From the NCBI GenBank assembly GCA_963920765.1, contig OY987248.1:19254539-19318538 (forward strand): a stretch of 64,000 nucleotides of DNA. The letters run 5' to 3'. The position numbers and the translations under genes are program-made. Shown piece by piece: positions 47,428-57,702 of this stretch (within the stretch, counting starts at the first letter, position 1; each line of letters starts with the position of its first letter). The notes under the pieces are model-generated. The model did not search any database and was not told the DNA's origin. It saw nothing but the letters and a program-made list of their open reading frames with translations. Source of the stretch: Ulota crispa. Its lineage: Eukaryota > Streptophyta > Bryopsida > Orthotrichales > Orthotrichaceae.

Positions 47428-47449
47428 GTTTAAGGTGGTCACCTTAAAC
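47428..47449. repeat. Palindrome P14, perfect 10-bp arms
   Basis: GTTTAAGGTG and CACCTTAAAC around GT. This is the only member of the TAAGGTG family found outside 11981-19836, and it lies about 850 bp downstream of the methylase-like remnant. Confidence 0.8.
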
Positions 47450-49588
47450 TCCCAAAATCAAGGTTTTTTCCCAAATTAACAAATATGGCGTTTGTTAAAA
47501 CAAATACCATTAAGTAACAAACTTACAATCTACAACAACTTCAATGTGGGATGTGGTAGAACCAAAATTTGCAAAATAGATATTTGTTTATATACAAAAA
47601 ATAGATAGGACTTGGGCTCAAAATTGGGTCTAGCAAAATGGTTAACCCAAACCTTGAGTGAAGTCCCACCAAGATTTATTTTGTCATTTTTTAAGAAGAG
47701 TCAAAGTGGCAACTTTAATGTTACAATGGTGCTTCAAATTTCAAAATTCATCCACATATTGGATAGAAAATATCACATTAGCACATATTACATGTCTATA
47801 ATTTGGTTTTCATCCACAATTTGGCAATTTCATCCAAGATTTTTTTTAATTTGAAACTTTTTTGGCAATTTCATCCAAGTTTTTTGGCAAATTTTTTAAT
47901 GTTTCTTAGTCAATTTTTTTTGGTGCAATTGAGCACCAAATCGCCAAAAAGAACACGGGTTCCTTTGCGTTTGTGTAAGAAAAGCAATTGTACTATACAA
48001 ATGGTTGTTTTTGAGTATATCACAACTACATCTACTTTTCTTGTATTCTTTGTTGCAATTTTTTGTAATTACTAAAGTGACAATGGAAATCACAAAAAGT
48101 ATATGCAAATTAAATGCATATTAAATCTTGGAAGCAAGCTCCTCAAGCTTGTATAAGGTTCTGCATGTAAGTATATTGTGTACAACAACATTGTATAAGT
48201 TGTATTGATTGTATAGTGATTTCCATTATCATTTTAGTATTTACAAGAAATTGCAATAAAGAGGTGCCCAAAAACTACCTAGGGTATTTAGAATGCTCTC
48301 AAACATAAACATAGGTATTGTCTACTATTGTTTTAAGTAACATGCGTGTGCATTTCATACTTCAAACTAAGTAAGGATGTATTTGACATTTTCTCAAATT
48401 TTATTCCATCTCTACAATGCAACATTAGTTATGTTTGTAATTTGGGTCAAATAGCATTGAAAATTGTGAAATGATAGATCTTTAATCTTCAATCTTACAT
48501 AATAAGGAAGCATGTAAAAGACTAATAATAATAATAATAATCTCTATATATAATTGATTACAGTGTCAGTCAGTTAGGGTTGGGCATGACTAGGATCGAA
48601 AAGTTATAAATGGAATAACGTAAAATTACCTATGAATCTCTTTTATGTGCTTTACTAGACGTTAACAATAGGTCACTAGCACTTGCACCATTACTATTTG
48701 TTTCCTTCATTTTTGAGTTTAGCTCTCAATCATGTCACAAATGAGACATATTTGTCTTATGTTTGGAATGCTTGTAGATGCAAATATGTGCTAAAATATT
48801 GTTTTGATTTTATTTCATACTTCAACATAATAATAATCTCAACTTTAAGAGGTTGGGCTATAAGGGTGTCTCCCTAGCAACTCAAAGTGTCTCCCTAGCA
48901 ACTCAAGGTGTCTCCCTAGTCATTTCCTTTTTATATTTCAAATAATATAGGGGTATATTTGATGTTTTGAAAGAATTGAAGGGCATTTTTGATATTTTTC
49001 CCAAAATATATCTAGTATTTTATGAACAAGGGTAAACGTAAGAATGAGCCCATTTTTTGGAGTCGATCATTTTATTTGCTTTCAAAGATTTTCTCAATGA
49101 AGCATGGTCTTTGAATTCAAATGCAATTTCAAATTTCTCAAATTCAATCTCGTAATGCTAATTTCTTGAAACGCTTACATCTTTTGGCATGTAAGAAAAA
49201 GGAGCTCTTTTACCCGGCCTGGCCCCACAAACGAGGTGTCAGACTCATTAAGACCAGCATGAGTTTATGAGTGTGCTCCATGCTGGAGCTCAAGGGGGAT
49301 GCTAAGAAATACCTAGGTCCACGGATTGGCAGGAATTCCAGGAAAGATGAAGAAATCAAAAAGGCTGAAAGAAGCACTGCAGTTCTAGGGGTATCTGTGA
49401 AATTTCTAAAAAAACAGGGGTATCTATGATATTGTTGCAAACTTCAAGGGTACCCATGAAATTTTCCCTAGATAATAATGATAATCTATTGTTTTCAATT
49501 GAAAGAGCTCTATGATGGAATGGAGAGTTTTTGTCCTTTTAATTTGGATTGTCTTTATTAAAAGCATTATTTTCACTATAAAAGAGGA
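47450..49588. repeat. Stretch without gene; small tandem repeats
   Basis: 48866-48919 is a 21-bp unit (GTGTCTCCCTAGCAACTCAA) in about 2.6 copies. 48527-48543 is an AAT microsatellite. 49388-49465 holds three loose copies of a GGGGTATCTATGAAATTT word. Open frames at 47612-48108 and 49210-49440 have no motifs. Confidence 0.5.
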
Positions 49589-50532
49589 GAACAATACTAT
49601 GACCTCCAAGCTAGTTTTGTTCACCTTGTTTTACTCTTCAAAAAAATTGGTATTTTATAAAATAAAATTAGCATTTTCGAATCTTGTACCATTATTATTT
49701 TTTAATTCTTACTCAATCCCAATCAAGCATACCATATTTTGAGTTTCAGAAAACCAAAATCCTATTTTTGGTGAATTGTTTTACATAATATTCATGGTTT
49801 TACATAATATTCATGGTTTTACATAATATTCATGGTTTTACATAATATTCATGGTTTTACATATAAATGATTAAAAAAATTAGTAATGAATTTTTGAGAT
49901 TTGATTGCATGGATGAATAGGAAACATCCACACACACATCTTTTCTTCTAACAAGCATCTCCAAAAAATATCATAATTCCTTCTATGTAGATTTTAGATT
50001 TAGAGTGATCATGATCAAATTTTGTAAAATAGAGAATTATGTATTTTTGACTGGTTTTTGGCAAAATAACCATATCATTATGCTCAAAGATTCAAACCCA
50101 ACTATATTGTATAAATCAAACAAAAAAAATTGATTACCATGAAGAAATATCTAATTTACAAGATTTGGTTGTAATCTCTTCATTGATGAAATTGACATAG
50201 AAGGAAAATTAAAACTTTTTAGAGATGCTTGTTAGAAGAAAAGATGTGTGTGTAGATGTTTCCTATTCATCCATGCAACCAAATCTCAAAAATTCATTAC
50301 TAATTTTTTTAATCATTTATATGTAAAACCATGAATATTATGTAAAACAATTCACCAAAAATAGGATTTTGGTTTTCTGAAACTCAAAATATGGTATGCT
50401 TGATTGAGATTGAGTAAGAATTAAAAAACAATAATGGTACAAGATTCTAAAATGCTAATTTTATTTTATAAAATACCAATTTTTTTGAAGAGTAAAACAA
50501 AGTGAACAAAACTAGCTTGGAGGCCATAGTAC
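49589..50532. repeat. Long inverted repeat, arms of about 335-410 bp
   Basis: Left arm about 49589-49998, right arm about 50197-50532, loop about 200 bp. The arms are close to identical over most of their length (for example TTTGATTGC against TTTGGTTGC is one of few changes). The left arm has four copies of a 19-bp unit (ACATAATATTCATGGTTTT, 49781-49860) where the right arm has one. A diverged third copy of the arm lies at 47205-47340. Transcription through it would give a long double-stranded hairpin. Confidence 0.85.
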
Positions 50533-50731
50533 TTGTTTTAATTGAATCCAAATTGCAACCAAGAGATATGTTAGGTATTCAATGAGGACTTTAGTATGTA
50601 AAACCAAGATCTTTGCATTGATGGGACCTTTATAGCAATCAAGTAATGCATGATGATTTGGAGAGATTTTGAAGAATATTTAGGGTTTCTATGAGGACGT
50701 TTCATTTTTAAGTGAGTTATTAATTAATGAT

Positions 50732-51648
50732 ATGCATTGCAATCTACCAGTGTCACTGCAAGCTATACAAGGTCATAATTTAGAAGTAGAGAAACCAATA
50801 TCCATGTCCTTGCATAGATTGGCTACTAGGGACTCATTGTTAAGTATATTCGAGTTATTTGGAGTCTCTAAATCAACAGTTTCTAAAACCTTGAAGAAGT
50901 TCATAGCAGCAATACTTTTACGGTCCCAAACTCACTTGCAGCAACCTAGCAATGAAAACATAAACATTGTGAAGAGGAAGTTTGAGAATTTATGGAGTAT
51001 ACCCCAAGTCTGTGGTGCCATTGATTGCACACATGTAGAGGTTGAATTGCCCAATAATGCTAAGTCAGCCAATTTCTATGATAAAAATCATAATTATAGC
51101 TATGTGGTCCAAGTAGTTGTTGATTTAGAGATGCATTTTTTAGATACATTTGCTGAATTTCCAGGTGTAGTGCATGATTTACGAGTTTTGAAGAATTCAA
51201 GGTTCTACAAAATGGTGGAAGAAGGTCAGGAATTGAATGGAGAAAAACAAAGAATAGGAGGTACATGGATTCCTAAGCTTATTGTTGGAGATGTTGAATA
51301 CACACAATAGGAGTGGATGTTGGTTCCTCTTCTAGGAGGGATCTGCAAGGCATGTACAAAAGTTATAATCATAAGCAAAGCAGTACTTGTATTGTAGTTG
51401 AACAAGCATTTGAAAGGTTGAAGTGTATGTGGAGGATTTTATACCTACCCATGTGGAATCCCAGTAAAGCTATGGTGCCCAAGATCATTTATGTTTGTTG
51501 TATTTTGCACAATATTCTCTTGGAGCACAATGAAGTTGTTGATGAGGATGTTCCTCCTCCTGGCCGTCAGCAAATATCTAGAGAAGTTGTAACAAGTGAT
51601 GCGGAGCTAATAAGGGAATCTATTGTTGAACACTTGATTCATTGTTGA
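50732..51648 (+). pseudogene. PIF/Harbinger transposase, broken
   Basis: The DDE transposase of this superfamily cuts and pastes DNA flanked by TTA or TAA. The first open part (192 codons) has a helix-turn-helix at residues 40-57 (LFGVSKSTVSKTLKKF), the first Asp in CGAIDCTH (D98) and HNYSYVVQVVVD, and the second Asp in IVGDVEY (D187). A TAG at 51308-51310 and a frameshift around 51331-51345 separate it from the second part (51313-51648), which has the third acidic residue in VVEQAFERLK (E at 51400) and ends CCILHNILLEHN. The usual length is about 400 residues, so the N-terminus is short. Terminal inverted repeats were not found. Confidence 0.9.
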
Positions 51649-51882
51649 AAACCGCACAAATGGACTTTATTGTATGCCCAGTAGAAAAGGTTAATGATTT
51701 TGTAATTCAATTTCTACAAATGCAATAAATTATTGTAGTTCTTCTGAAAAATTCACTTCTGTGTTCATTTCTCTATTTAAATGAAAAGATTTTAGTATGA
51801 AACAATTTATAGTTGCCTCTTTCAAATTTCAAAGTGTCATTGTGCTCTGAATGAAACTCATTTGTTATTAATTCATTTTCTA
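51649..51882. other. Downstream of transposase, nothing recognised
   Basis: AT-rich, no terminal repeat of the Harbinger copy identified. Confidence 0.4.
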
Positions 51883-52129
51883 CACTACAAGAAAAAGGTC
51901 ATTTTTTGACTAAGGCAAATGACTACCAAAACAACTAGGACTTTTTGACTAGTCAAATGTCAAGTCAGTCAAGTGTTGAATTTATGACCACATTTAGTCA
52001 TAAATAGATTTAATTTATGACTCCATATAGTCATAAATTAACACTTGACTAACATTTGACTAGTCAAAAAGTCCTAGTTGTTTTGGTAGTTATTTGCCTT
52101 AGTAAAAAAATGCCCTTTTTCTTGTAGTG
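51883..52129. mobile_element. CACTA-type MITE, 247 bp, fully palindromic
   Basis: Ends CACTACAAGAAAAAGG and CCCTTTTTCTTGTAGTG, with CTA on both sides (51880-51882, 52130-52132). The two halves are complementary almost to the centre (ACTTTTTGACTAGTCAAATG against its counterpart at 52043-52068). Confidence 0.88.
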
Positions 52130-52141
52130 CTAGGGCATAAT

Positions 52142-52284
52142 CACCAGAAGAAAATGAGTAATAAACAACTGGTCCTAAACAACTACAAATGTCCTAAACA
52201 ACTGTAATTGAGTCATTATGTAGTTGTTTATGACATTTGCAGTCATTGTGAACCAATCATTTAGGACACGTTTTTCTTCTAGTG
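52142..52284. mobile_element. CACTA-like MITE, 143 bp
   Basis: Ends CACCAGAAGAAAA and TTTTTCTTCTAGTG. It lies only 12 bp from the previous MITE. The flanking triplets (AAT and ATG) do not match, so the target duplication is not confirmed. The interior has repeated CTAAACAACTAC words and an imperfect inverted counterpart. Confidence 0.65.
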
Positions 52285-52434
52285 ATGAGACCAGTTTCTT
52301 GTAAGATTACATCCATTCATTTTGAACGGAACCTGATTTTTGGTCCAAGAGGCTTGTCCTACAACATCAATTCCATCATCCCTTGGCGTGTCTCCAAAGT
52401 CAAGCACATGATAAAGAGGCTCCTTGGGTTGTTA

Positions 52435-52690
52435 AGCTTTAACCTTTAAGCACACAACCCAAATTTGTGCAATGTTAGACCTCATTGCAAACAATTTGGC
52501 ACCATAAGTTCAAAAACAACATTTGGAAGAGTTAGTCGTTGATATTGCATGAGGCTTAGGGTCTGCATATGTATGAAAAATTTGGTAAGTTTTTGTTGCA
52601 TGGATCAAAGGATTATAATGGTCAAAAACAATAAACCATCAAATATGGAGAGACCACATTCTGGCTTGTGGGGCGCTCGGGGGTTAAGTT
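52435..52690 (+). repeat. Dispersed repeat R1, copy 2, gag-like remnant
   Basis: Match to 3935-4200. The frame gives LDLIANNLA and HLEELVVDIA with stops at other positions than copy 1. No LTR is seen next to it. Confidence 0.5.
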
Positions 52691-54090
52691 TACATCAAAG
52701 ACATTGCCCTTGCCCTAGGCTTCTTCTAATGAACCTTATTTAGTCAATGCAATAAGCTTAGGTATGTTTGTTTTAGAAAATTTTATGTTTAAATGGATTG
52801 GAGAGGGAGGTGCAAGTGTTTTAAACCCTAAAGGACCGATGGTGTTTTTTGAGAAAAAATCTTAGAAAGTGCCAACCTTTAGTACATTGCCCAAAATTGA
52901 AAATCATTTTTTTTTTCTGATTTTCAACTGTAAAAATTGTGTTAGACAAACAAATCAATATGTGAAAAAATTACAGCCCCTTTGACCACGTCAATTTTAA
53001 GATTACAATGTTCAAAGTGTGAAAAACAACTATTTTTCATTCTTGCATAACAAGGTCAGCAGGCTTTGAGCCCTCCTCAAGTAAATTTTTTGCTCTACAC
53101 AAAAATGAGGTTTTTGACCGTTCATAAGTTTATGATGTTAGGTCAACTCATGAAAAAAATTCAAAAGAAAATACAGAATCTAGCTTATTTTATATCACCT
53201 TAAAATGCAAGGAGGTTCAATGAATTGGCAACACACTAATCATTTTTTAATGATTTCTTGTGCAATGAAGAATTTGTTTATTTGAAATCTAACTAGTGAA
53301 AAGTTAGAGACAAACATTTGAGATATGTGATTTGTTTTCAAGAGCTTTGAAATTATAGATTGCAAGATAATAGGGCTTGAGACCAGAAGAAATTAAATTT
53401 TCTTGAAACTGCTTGAACATTGTTAACAAAGCTTAACTCCTCTAAGAATGTGATTTAAGAGCTAGGGTTTTTTTTAATAATTATATACCATATTTTATTA
53501 GTTACATACACGCCAAGTTTCAAAAGTTGATGAGAGTTTTAGCATAAGATTCTCCAAAGATGCCCAAATTGCTCAAGTTGCCCAAAATAATTTGGGCAAC
53601 AAATTTTTTGAATTAGACATTGGATTGGAGAAAAATTAATATTTCCCTTCAGGAGATACATATTTGCACCTTCTATAACAATTTTGAGAACATCCAATAA
53701 AAAATAACTTCATTTGACCCTATCCAAGTGTCCATTGAACGGACACTTGGTCCTTTAGAGGTTAAATTATTTACCATGTCATGATGATCATTTGTAATTG
53801 TGTAAGAAGTTGTTTTTTAATGAACATCTACTTTACACTATATGAGATATGGAAGATTTTGAACAGTGAGAATATCAAATGTTTTTAATTCTTTGCAAAG
53901 TTTTGAAATTTAAAAATTTTGAATTCATATTTGAGATCACATCCCTCAAATTAGCTAAGAGAGATGCACAATTCAAAATTATCAAGTATACAACACAAGA
54001 GCATACAATACAAGCTAGGTTTGTTTTAAAACAACTTGGATCTGGGCCTTGGGTGAAATAATTTAATAAGGAATTTTTTTTTTACTGCAC
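52691..54090. other. AT-rich stretch, nothing recognised
   Basis: Only short motif-free frames. A small perfect inverted pair (AAGTGTCC..GGACACTT) lies at about 53726-53747. Confidence 0.4.
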
Positions 54091-54093
54091 TTA

Positions 54094-55107
54094 GGGCATC
54101 TCTTGCAGCACGCTTTCCAAGCCTTAGAAAAATGAGGTTTCACGAGGTAAATGACATGAACCTTCACGGCAAGGCTTGAAGTTCTCCTGTAGCTCCCAAA
54201 TCTTCTAAACCTGCAATTGCGTTACAACGAATTGCATAGGTATACTTGGCTATGGAGTGGGGTCCTTTGTGAACAGTGCTTAGGAGGGACTGTGAAGGGG
54301 GCCTGAAGAAAGCTTGAATTTGACGGGAGTAAGGCTCAATCTGAAGTCCCCTTGACCTGCACATGGACGTATTGAGTGCTCGGGGAGATCACTCCTTGCG
54401 ATTTTATGGTATACATGTGAATTAAGAGGATATTTGATGTAGGGTTATTTATCTAAAATATGGTACTTAAAGTGATTGTATTTTTATATAAAAAGCTACG
54501 CGGATCATATTTCTAGTACCCTATTTTTTTTAATAAATTCATTCATTTAGTTTATAAATGGGGCTATTTTATGTATAAATTTTATTTGTCCAATTTTATC
54601 CTACCTCTATTATTCATCAAAAAAAAATCTTACTTTCTATTACATATACACACAGGGTATTCACTATGAAACCAATAACAAGCATATGAATTAGAGGGCT
54701 ATTGTCCAAGTGAAAAAATTTAGTAACAAGTTCTTAATATTTTTCAATTCTAAGGCATGTATTTAAAACAATTTAACATGGAGAGCAGCAAACAACACTA
54801 ATTTTTTTTTACAATCCCTATTTGTCAAGGCTAATTTATTAATAACAAAATCCTACTACCTAATGTTTTTACATACCCTAATTTATATATATTAAAGTGT
54901 ATAGTATTTCATGAACCCTATAGTAGGTCTACATATTACATAATTTTTTGTCCTTTGAATAAAATGGACCCTATCTTTTAACTCACATGGTTCCTAAAAC
55001 ATAGGCTAGTGATCTCCCCAAGATTGAGTGCTATTGGAGACTTGAAACCCAAAAGCCGTTACAGCTAAGGAGCGCGAGGCTGTTTTGATGTGTTGCAAGA
55101 GATGCTC
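54094..55107. mobile_element. PIF/Harbinger-type MITE H1, split by a nested element
   Basis: Left end GGGCATCTCTTGCAGCAC; right end reversed GAGCATCTCTTGCAACAC, 16 of 18 alike. TTA flanks both ends (54091-54093, 55108-55110). Without the 642-bp insertion and its duplicated target it would be about 362 bp. Confidence 0.78.
54381..55022. mobile_element. Nested element with 10-bp target duplication, 642 bp
   Basis: ATTGAGTGCT stands on both sides (54371-54380 and 55023-55032). Ends are inverted: CGGGGAGATCACT on the left and AGTGATCTCCCC plus AAG on the right. A duplication of 9-11 bp suits Mutator-like elements (MULEs). The interior is AT-rich and non-coding. Class is inference. Confidence 0.65.
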
Positions 55108-55240
55108 TTATAGCTTTATGAGGACTACGGAACTCCACTCCTGCTCCATAGAAAAGCCATAGGGCTCTTGGACGTCCAGGAGTCGGTCAATGGCCATCCA
55201 ACTCTTGGATGTCCATGAGCCCCATAGCAAGGTACTTTTA

Positions 55241-55554
55241 GGCCTGGTTCAAACTAGCGGCCGGACAAAGTAGCAAAATTGGCACCCCTGCCGATGGTTC
55301 ATCCGTCATAATTTTTTTCCAATGTAATCTTGTGTCATCCAAGAGTGTGCCTCTGCTGGACAAGTTTGGTACCACCTTTGGAGCAAGCCCCAAAACTTCA
55401 CAATCTTTGTCGCTAACGTGGCTATATTGGTTGGTAAAGATAGATGTAAAAGTACCGGACAAACTCTCGGTCTGAACCATGCAGCCAACAAAAGTCAAAT
55501 ATCAACCAATCACGTTTGAGAAAATTTTGGCTGGTTGCTAGTCTGAACCAAGCC
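55241..55554. mobile_element. PIF/Harbinger-type MITE H2, 314 bp
   Basis: Ends GGCCTGGTTCAAACTAGC and, reversed, GGCTTGGTTCAGACTAGC. TTA on both sides; the right TTA (55555-55557) is shared with H3. It is about 80 percent identical to H3 in the same orientation. Confidence 0.85.
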
Positions 55555-55557
55555 TTA

Positions 55558-55883
55558 GGCTTGGTTCAAACTAGCAATTGGCCGAGACACTGAAATTGGT
55601 ATTGTGTCTGATGTTTCGTCTAATAGAAACTTTTCCATATAATTGTGTGTCATCCAAGAGTGTGCCTCTACAGGACAAATTTGGTACCATCCTTGGAGCA
55701 AGCCCCAAAACTTCACTATCTTGACCGTTGACTTGGCTATATTGGTTGGTTAAGATGGATGTAAAAGTACCAGGCAAACTCTCAGTCTGAACTCCTCGGT
55801 ATGAACCTTGCAGCTGTCGAAACCCAAATTTCAACCAATCACGTTCAATAATTTTTTGGCCGGCCGCTAGTCTGAACTAGGCC
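55558..55883. mobile_element. PIF/Harbinger-type MITE H3, 326 bp
   Basis: Ends GGCTTGGTTCAAACTAGC and, reversed, GGCCTAGTTCAGACTAGC. TTA 55555-55557 and 55884-55886. Same family as H2, and the right TTA serves as the left flank of H4. Confidence 0.85.
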
Positions 55884-55886
55884 TTA

Positions 55887-56317
55887 GAGCATCTCCACCA
55901 AACCAGTTGACTTGGGACGGGAAGGTTTGAGCGGGCCCATAAATTTTTTTTTGATATGGTGAGGTTGCTGGAGGCCATTGGTGCCCTGCAACAAGGACTC
56001 ATGAGTCGGTTTATTGGAAAGTTGACAGTGGTCTTTGCATGAGGAGGCTGTCGTCTCTTTGCAAAAGGATTGAGCAAGCTGAATGGGCCAACATAGAGAC
56101 GCCCGATCATGAGGTTATTGGAACCGGGACAATTTGAAGTAGAAATCAAGCTCACTCAAGAATGTCGAAGTTGCAAGAGCTTCACGTCCCTGGGGGTGTT
56201 TTCACTGAGGCCGCTTAACCCATTTGTGCTAGTGCATCACTAGTAGAGCTCCGGCACGGTGACAAGAGCCACTGAGCATGCTCATTGCCAGTGTTTGGAG
56301 AACCGGTGGAGATGCTC
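55887..56317. mobile_element. PIF/Harbinger-type MITE H4, 431 bp
   Basis: Ends GAGCATCTCCACC in perfect inversion, TTA at 55884-55886 and 56318-56320. The GAGCATCTCC terminus is common among Tourist-like plant MITEs. The interior is unrelated to H2/H3. A minus-strand frame (55877-56155) inside is not a gene. Confidence 0.82.
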
Positions 56318-56320
56318 TTA

Positions 56321-56502
56321 GAGCCCGCCACTCCAGCCGCGACCACAGCAGCCAGCCGCAACTCAACCCCAAAACCCAAACCCTTGGTACATGTCTCTAC
56401 TGCTGGTGGCTGTGGGAACGGGGCTGCACGGCATACTCTCCTTCATCGTCCTCACGGCATCACCATAACTTAGCTTAAGGTAAAAGGCTCAAGAACCGTC
56501 TA
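56321..56502. other. GC-rich stretch, unidentified
   Basis: Two overlapping plus frames (56278-56478) are open because of composition. No motif was found, and it may be the relic of an older insertion or exon. Confidence 0.3.
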
Positions 56503-56615
56503 GGCTCTAAAATTGCTCGCCCTCCAAAATGTTCTCATTCTGTACATGTATTTTTTCAAAGATTTCTAAAACGTATAGATGGTGTACATTTGAGGAGGTG
56601 AGCAGTTATAGAGCC
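56503..56615. mobile_element. Small MITE with CTA flanks, 113 bp
   Basis: Arms of about 30 bp: GGCTCTAAAATTGCTCGCCC on the left, reversed right GGCTCTATAACTGCTCACCT. CTA stands on both sides (56500-56502, 56616-56618). A 3-bp duplication suits PIF/Harbinger or CACTA types. The superfamily is undecided because the termini fit neither consensus well. Confidence 0.65.
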
Positions 56616-57208
56616 CTATGCCACTTCAGTTCAAAATTTCATAACTAATTCTACAAAACTCCAAAAAATATGAAACAACTTGAGTTAGATGTCAATTCTT
56701 CTTTTCAAGAAAATTTTATTGAAAAATATTTCAAGAAGTTCTACCTCCCCAAAATTCAGTTTCAGCCCTTAGATGGTCGGGTTTCGAGCCTTCTACCTTA
56801 GTCGTCACACCTTTCATTCCCTTGGAAAACATCATCACCAGGCCGTGCCTGTGCTGCGAGGGGTGACGGAAGGAAGTGCAGCAGACGGAACCGACTGACG
56901 GAACAGACGGAAGGACCGTCGTCGAAGGGAAGGGAAGGGAAGGGAAGGGAGTTCTCTCTACTCTACTGACCACAGTACTCAAGTGGCGGAGCTGGAATAT
57001 TAGGGCAACGGAGGAATATGACGACCTGCTTTCAGTCGCCAGCATCGCCTACTCTGCCTTTCTTGTGACCCCTGTCCTGTTGCTTCTTCAGCCGGAGCCT
57101 GGCCTCAGGGGGAGGCCTTCAGCTCTCGTCATCGCTCTTCATTTTTGTCAAGCTTAGCTTCTTTACTTCTTCGGAAGACGCGGAACACTCACTCTGGTGA
57201 TCTTAATC
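56616..57208 (+). promoter_or_regulatory. Putative promoter and 5' UTR exon of the importin gene
   Basis: GC rises sharply from about 56750, as often at plant gene starts. 56925-56950 is a GGGAA repeat (about five units), a GAGA-like purine tract often seen in 5' leaders. No convincing TATA box was found. A likely 5' UTR exon ends at 57208 (ATC then GTAAGT). Where transcription starts cannot be read. Confidence 0.4.
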
Positions 57209-57635
57209 GTAAGTTCGCCGTTCATTGCTCTTATTACTTTTGGTCATTTTATTTTGTTCTTTGCTTCTGAGGTGAGGTTGCTGGGACATTTCCATATGAA
57301 TGTGGCTCTAGATAGTGCGATGGCCTTCTCTAGGCTTTGTTGATCGGTTTGGTTGAAGGATGAGGCGGGGGAGCTTTGTCGGTGAGGGGGTAGGGTTTTA
57401 CGATTAGCGGCCGAAGAGTATGGCGGAGTGAGGAGGAGTGCTAGTTAGTGTTTGAGTGCGTTGATCTAGGTGTTGTATGTTCAGAAAATCTTCTGGATTT
57501 GCCTGTCTTTGCGCGTGTCGATCACCATCCGTGAATTGTGTTATCTGGATTTGTGTTGAGCGGTGGCTGGCCTAATGAGCATTCACCTGACTTACTGTTG
57601 AATTTCGCTTTTTGTTTGATTGATGTTTTGTATAG
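57209..57635 (+). other. Likely 5' UTR intron of the importin gene
   Basis: Donor GTAAGT at 57209 and acceptor TTTTGTATAG ending at 57635 bracket 427 bp, after which 67 bp of leader precede the ATG at 57703. Leader introns are frequent in plant housekeeping genes and often raise expression. It is inferred from splice signals alone. Confidence 0.45.
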
Positions 57636-57702
57636 TTTGTGAGCGAAAGGAATGCGCGCCTACTGAGAGGGCCTGGGATTGATCACGCACGAGACGGCCA
57701 CT

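Noticed and set aside
55238-55834. Minus-strand ORFs with similar proteins
   Set aside because: Their similarity comes from the two related MITE copies H2 and H3, which are non-coding.
56278-56478. Small GC-rich gene upstream of the importin
   Set aside because: Two overlapping frames, no family, and the first part lies inside MITE H4.
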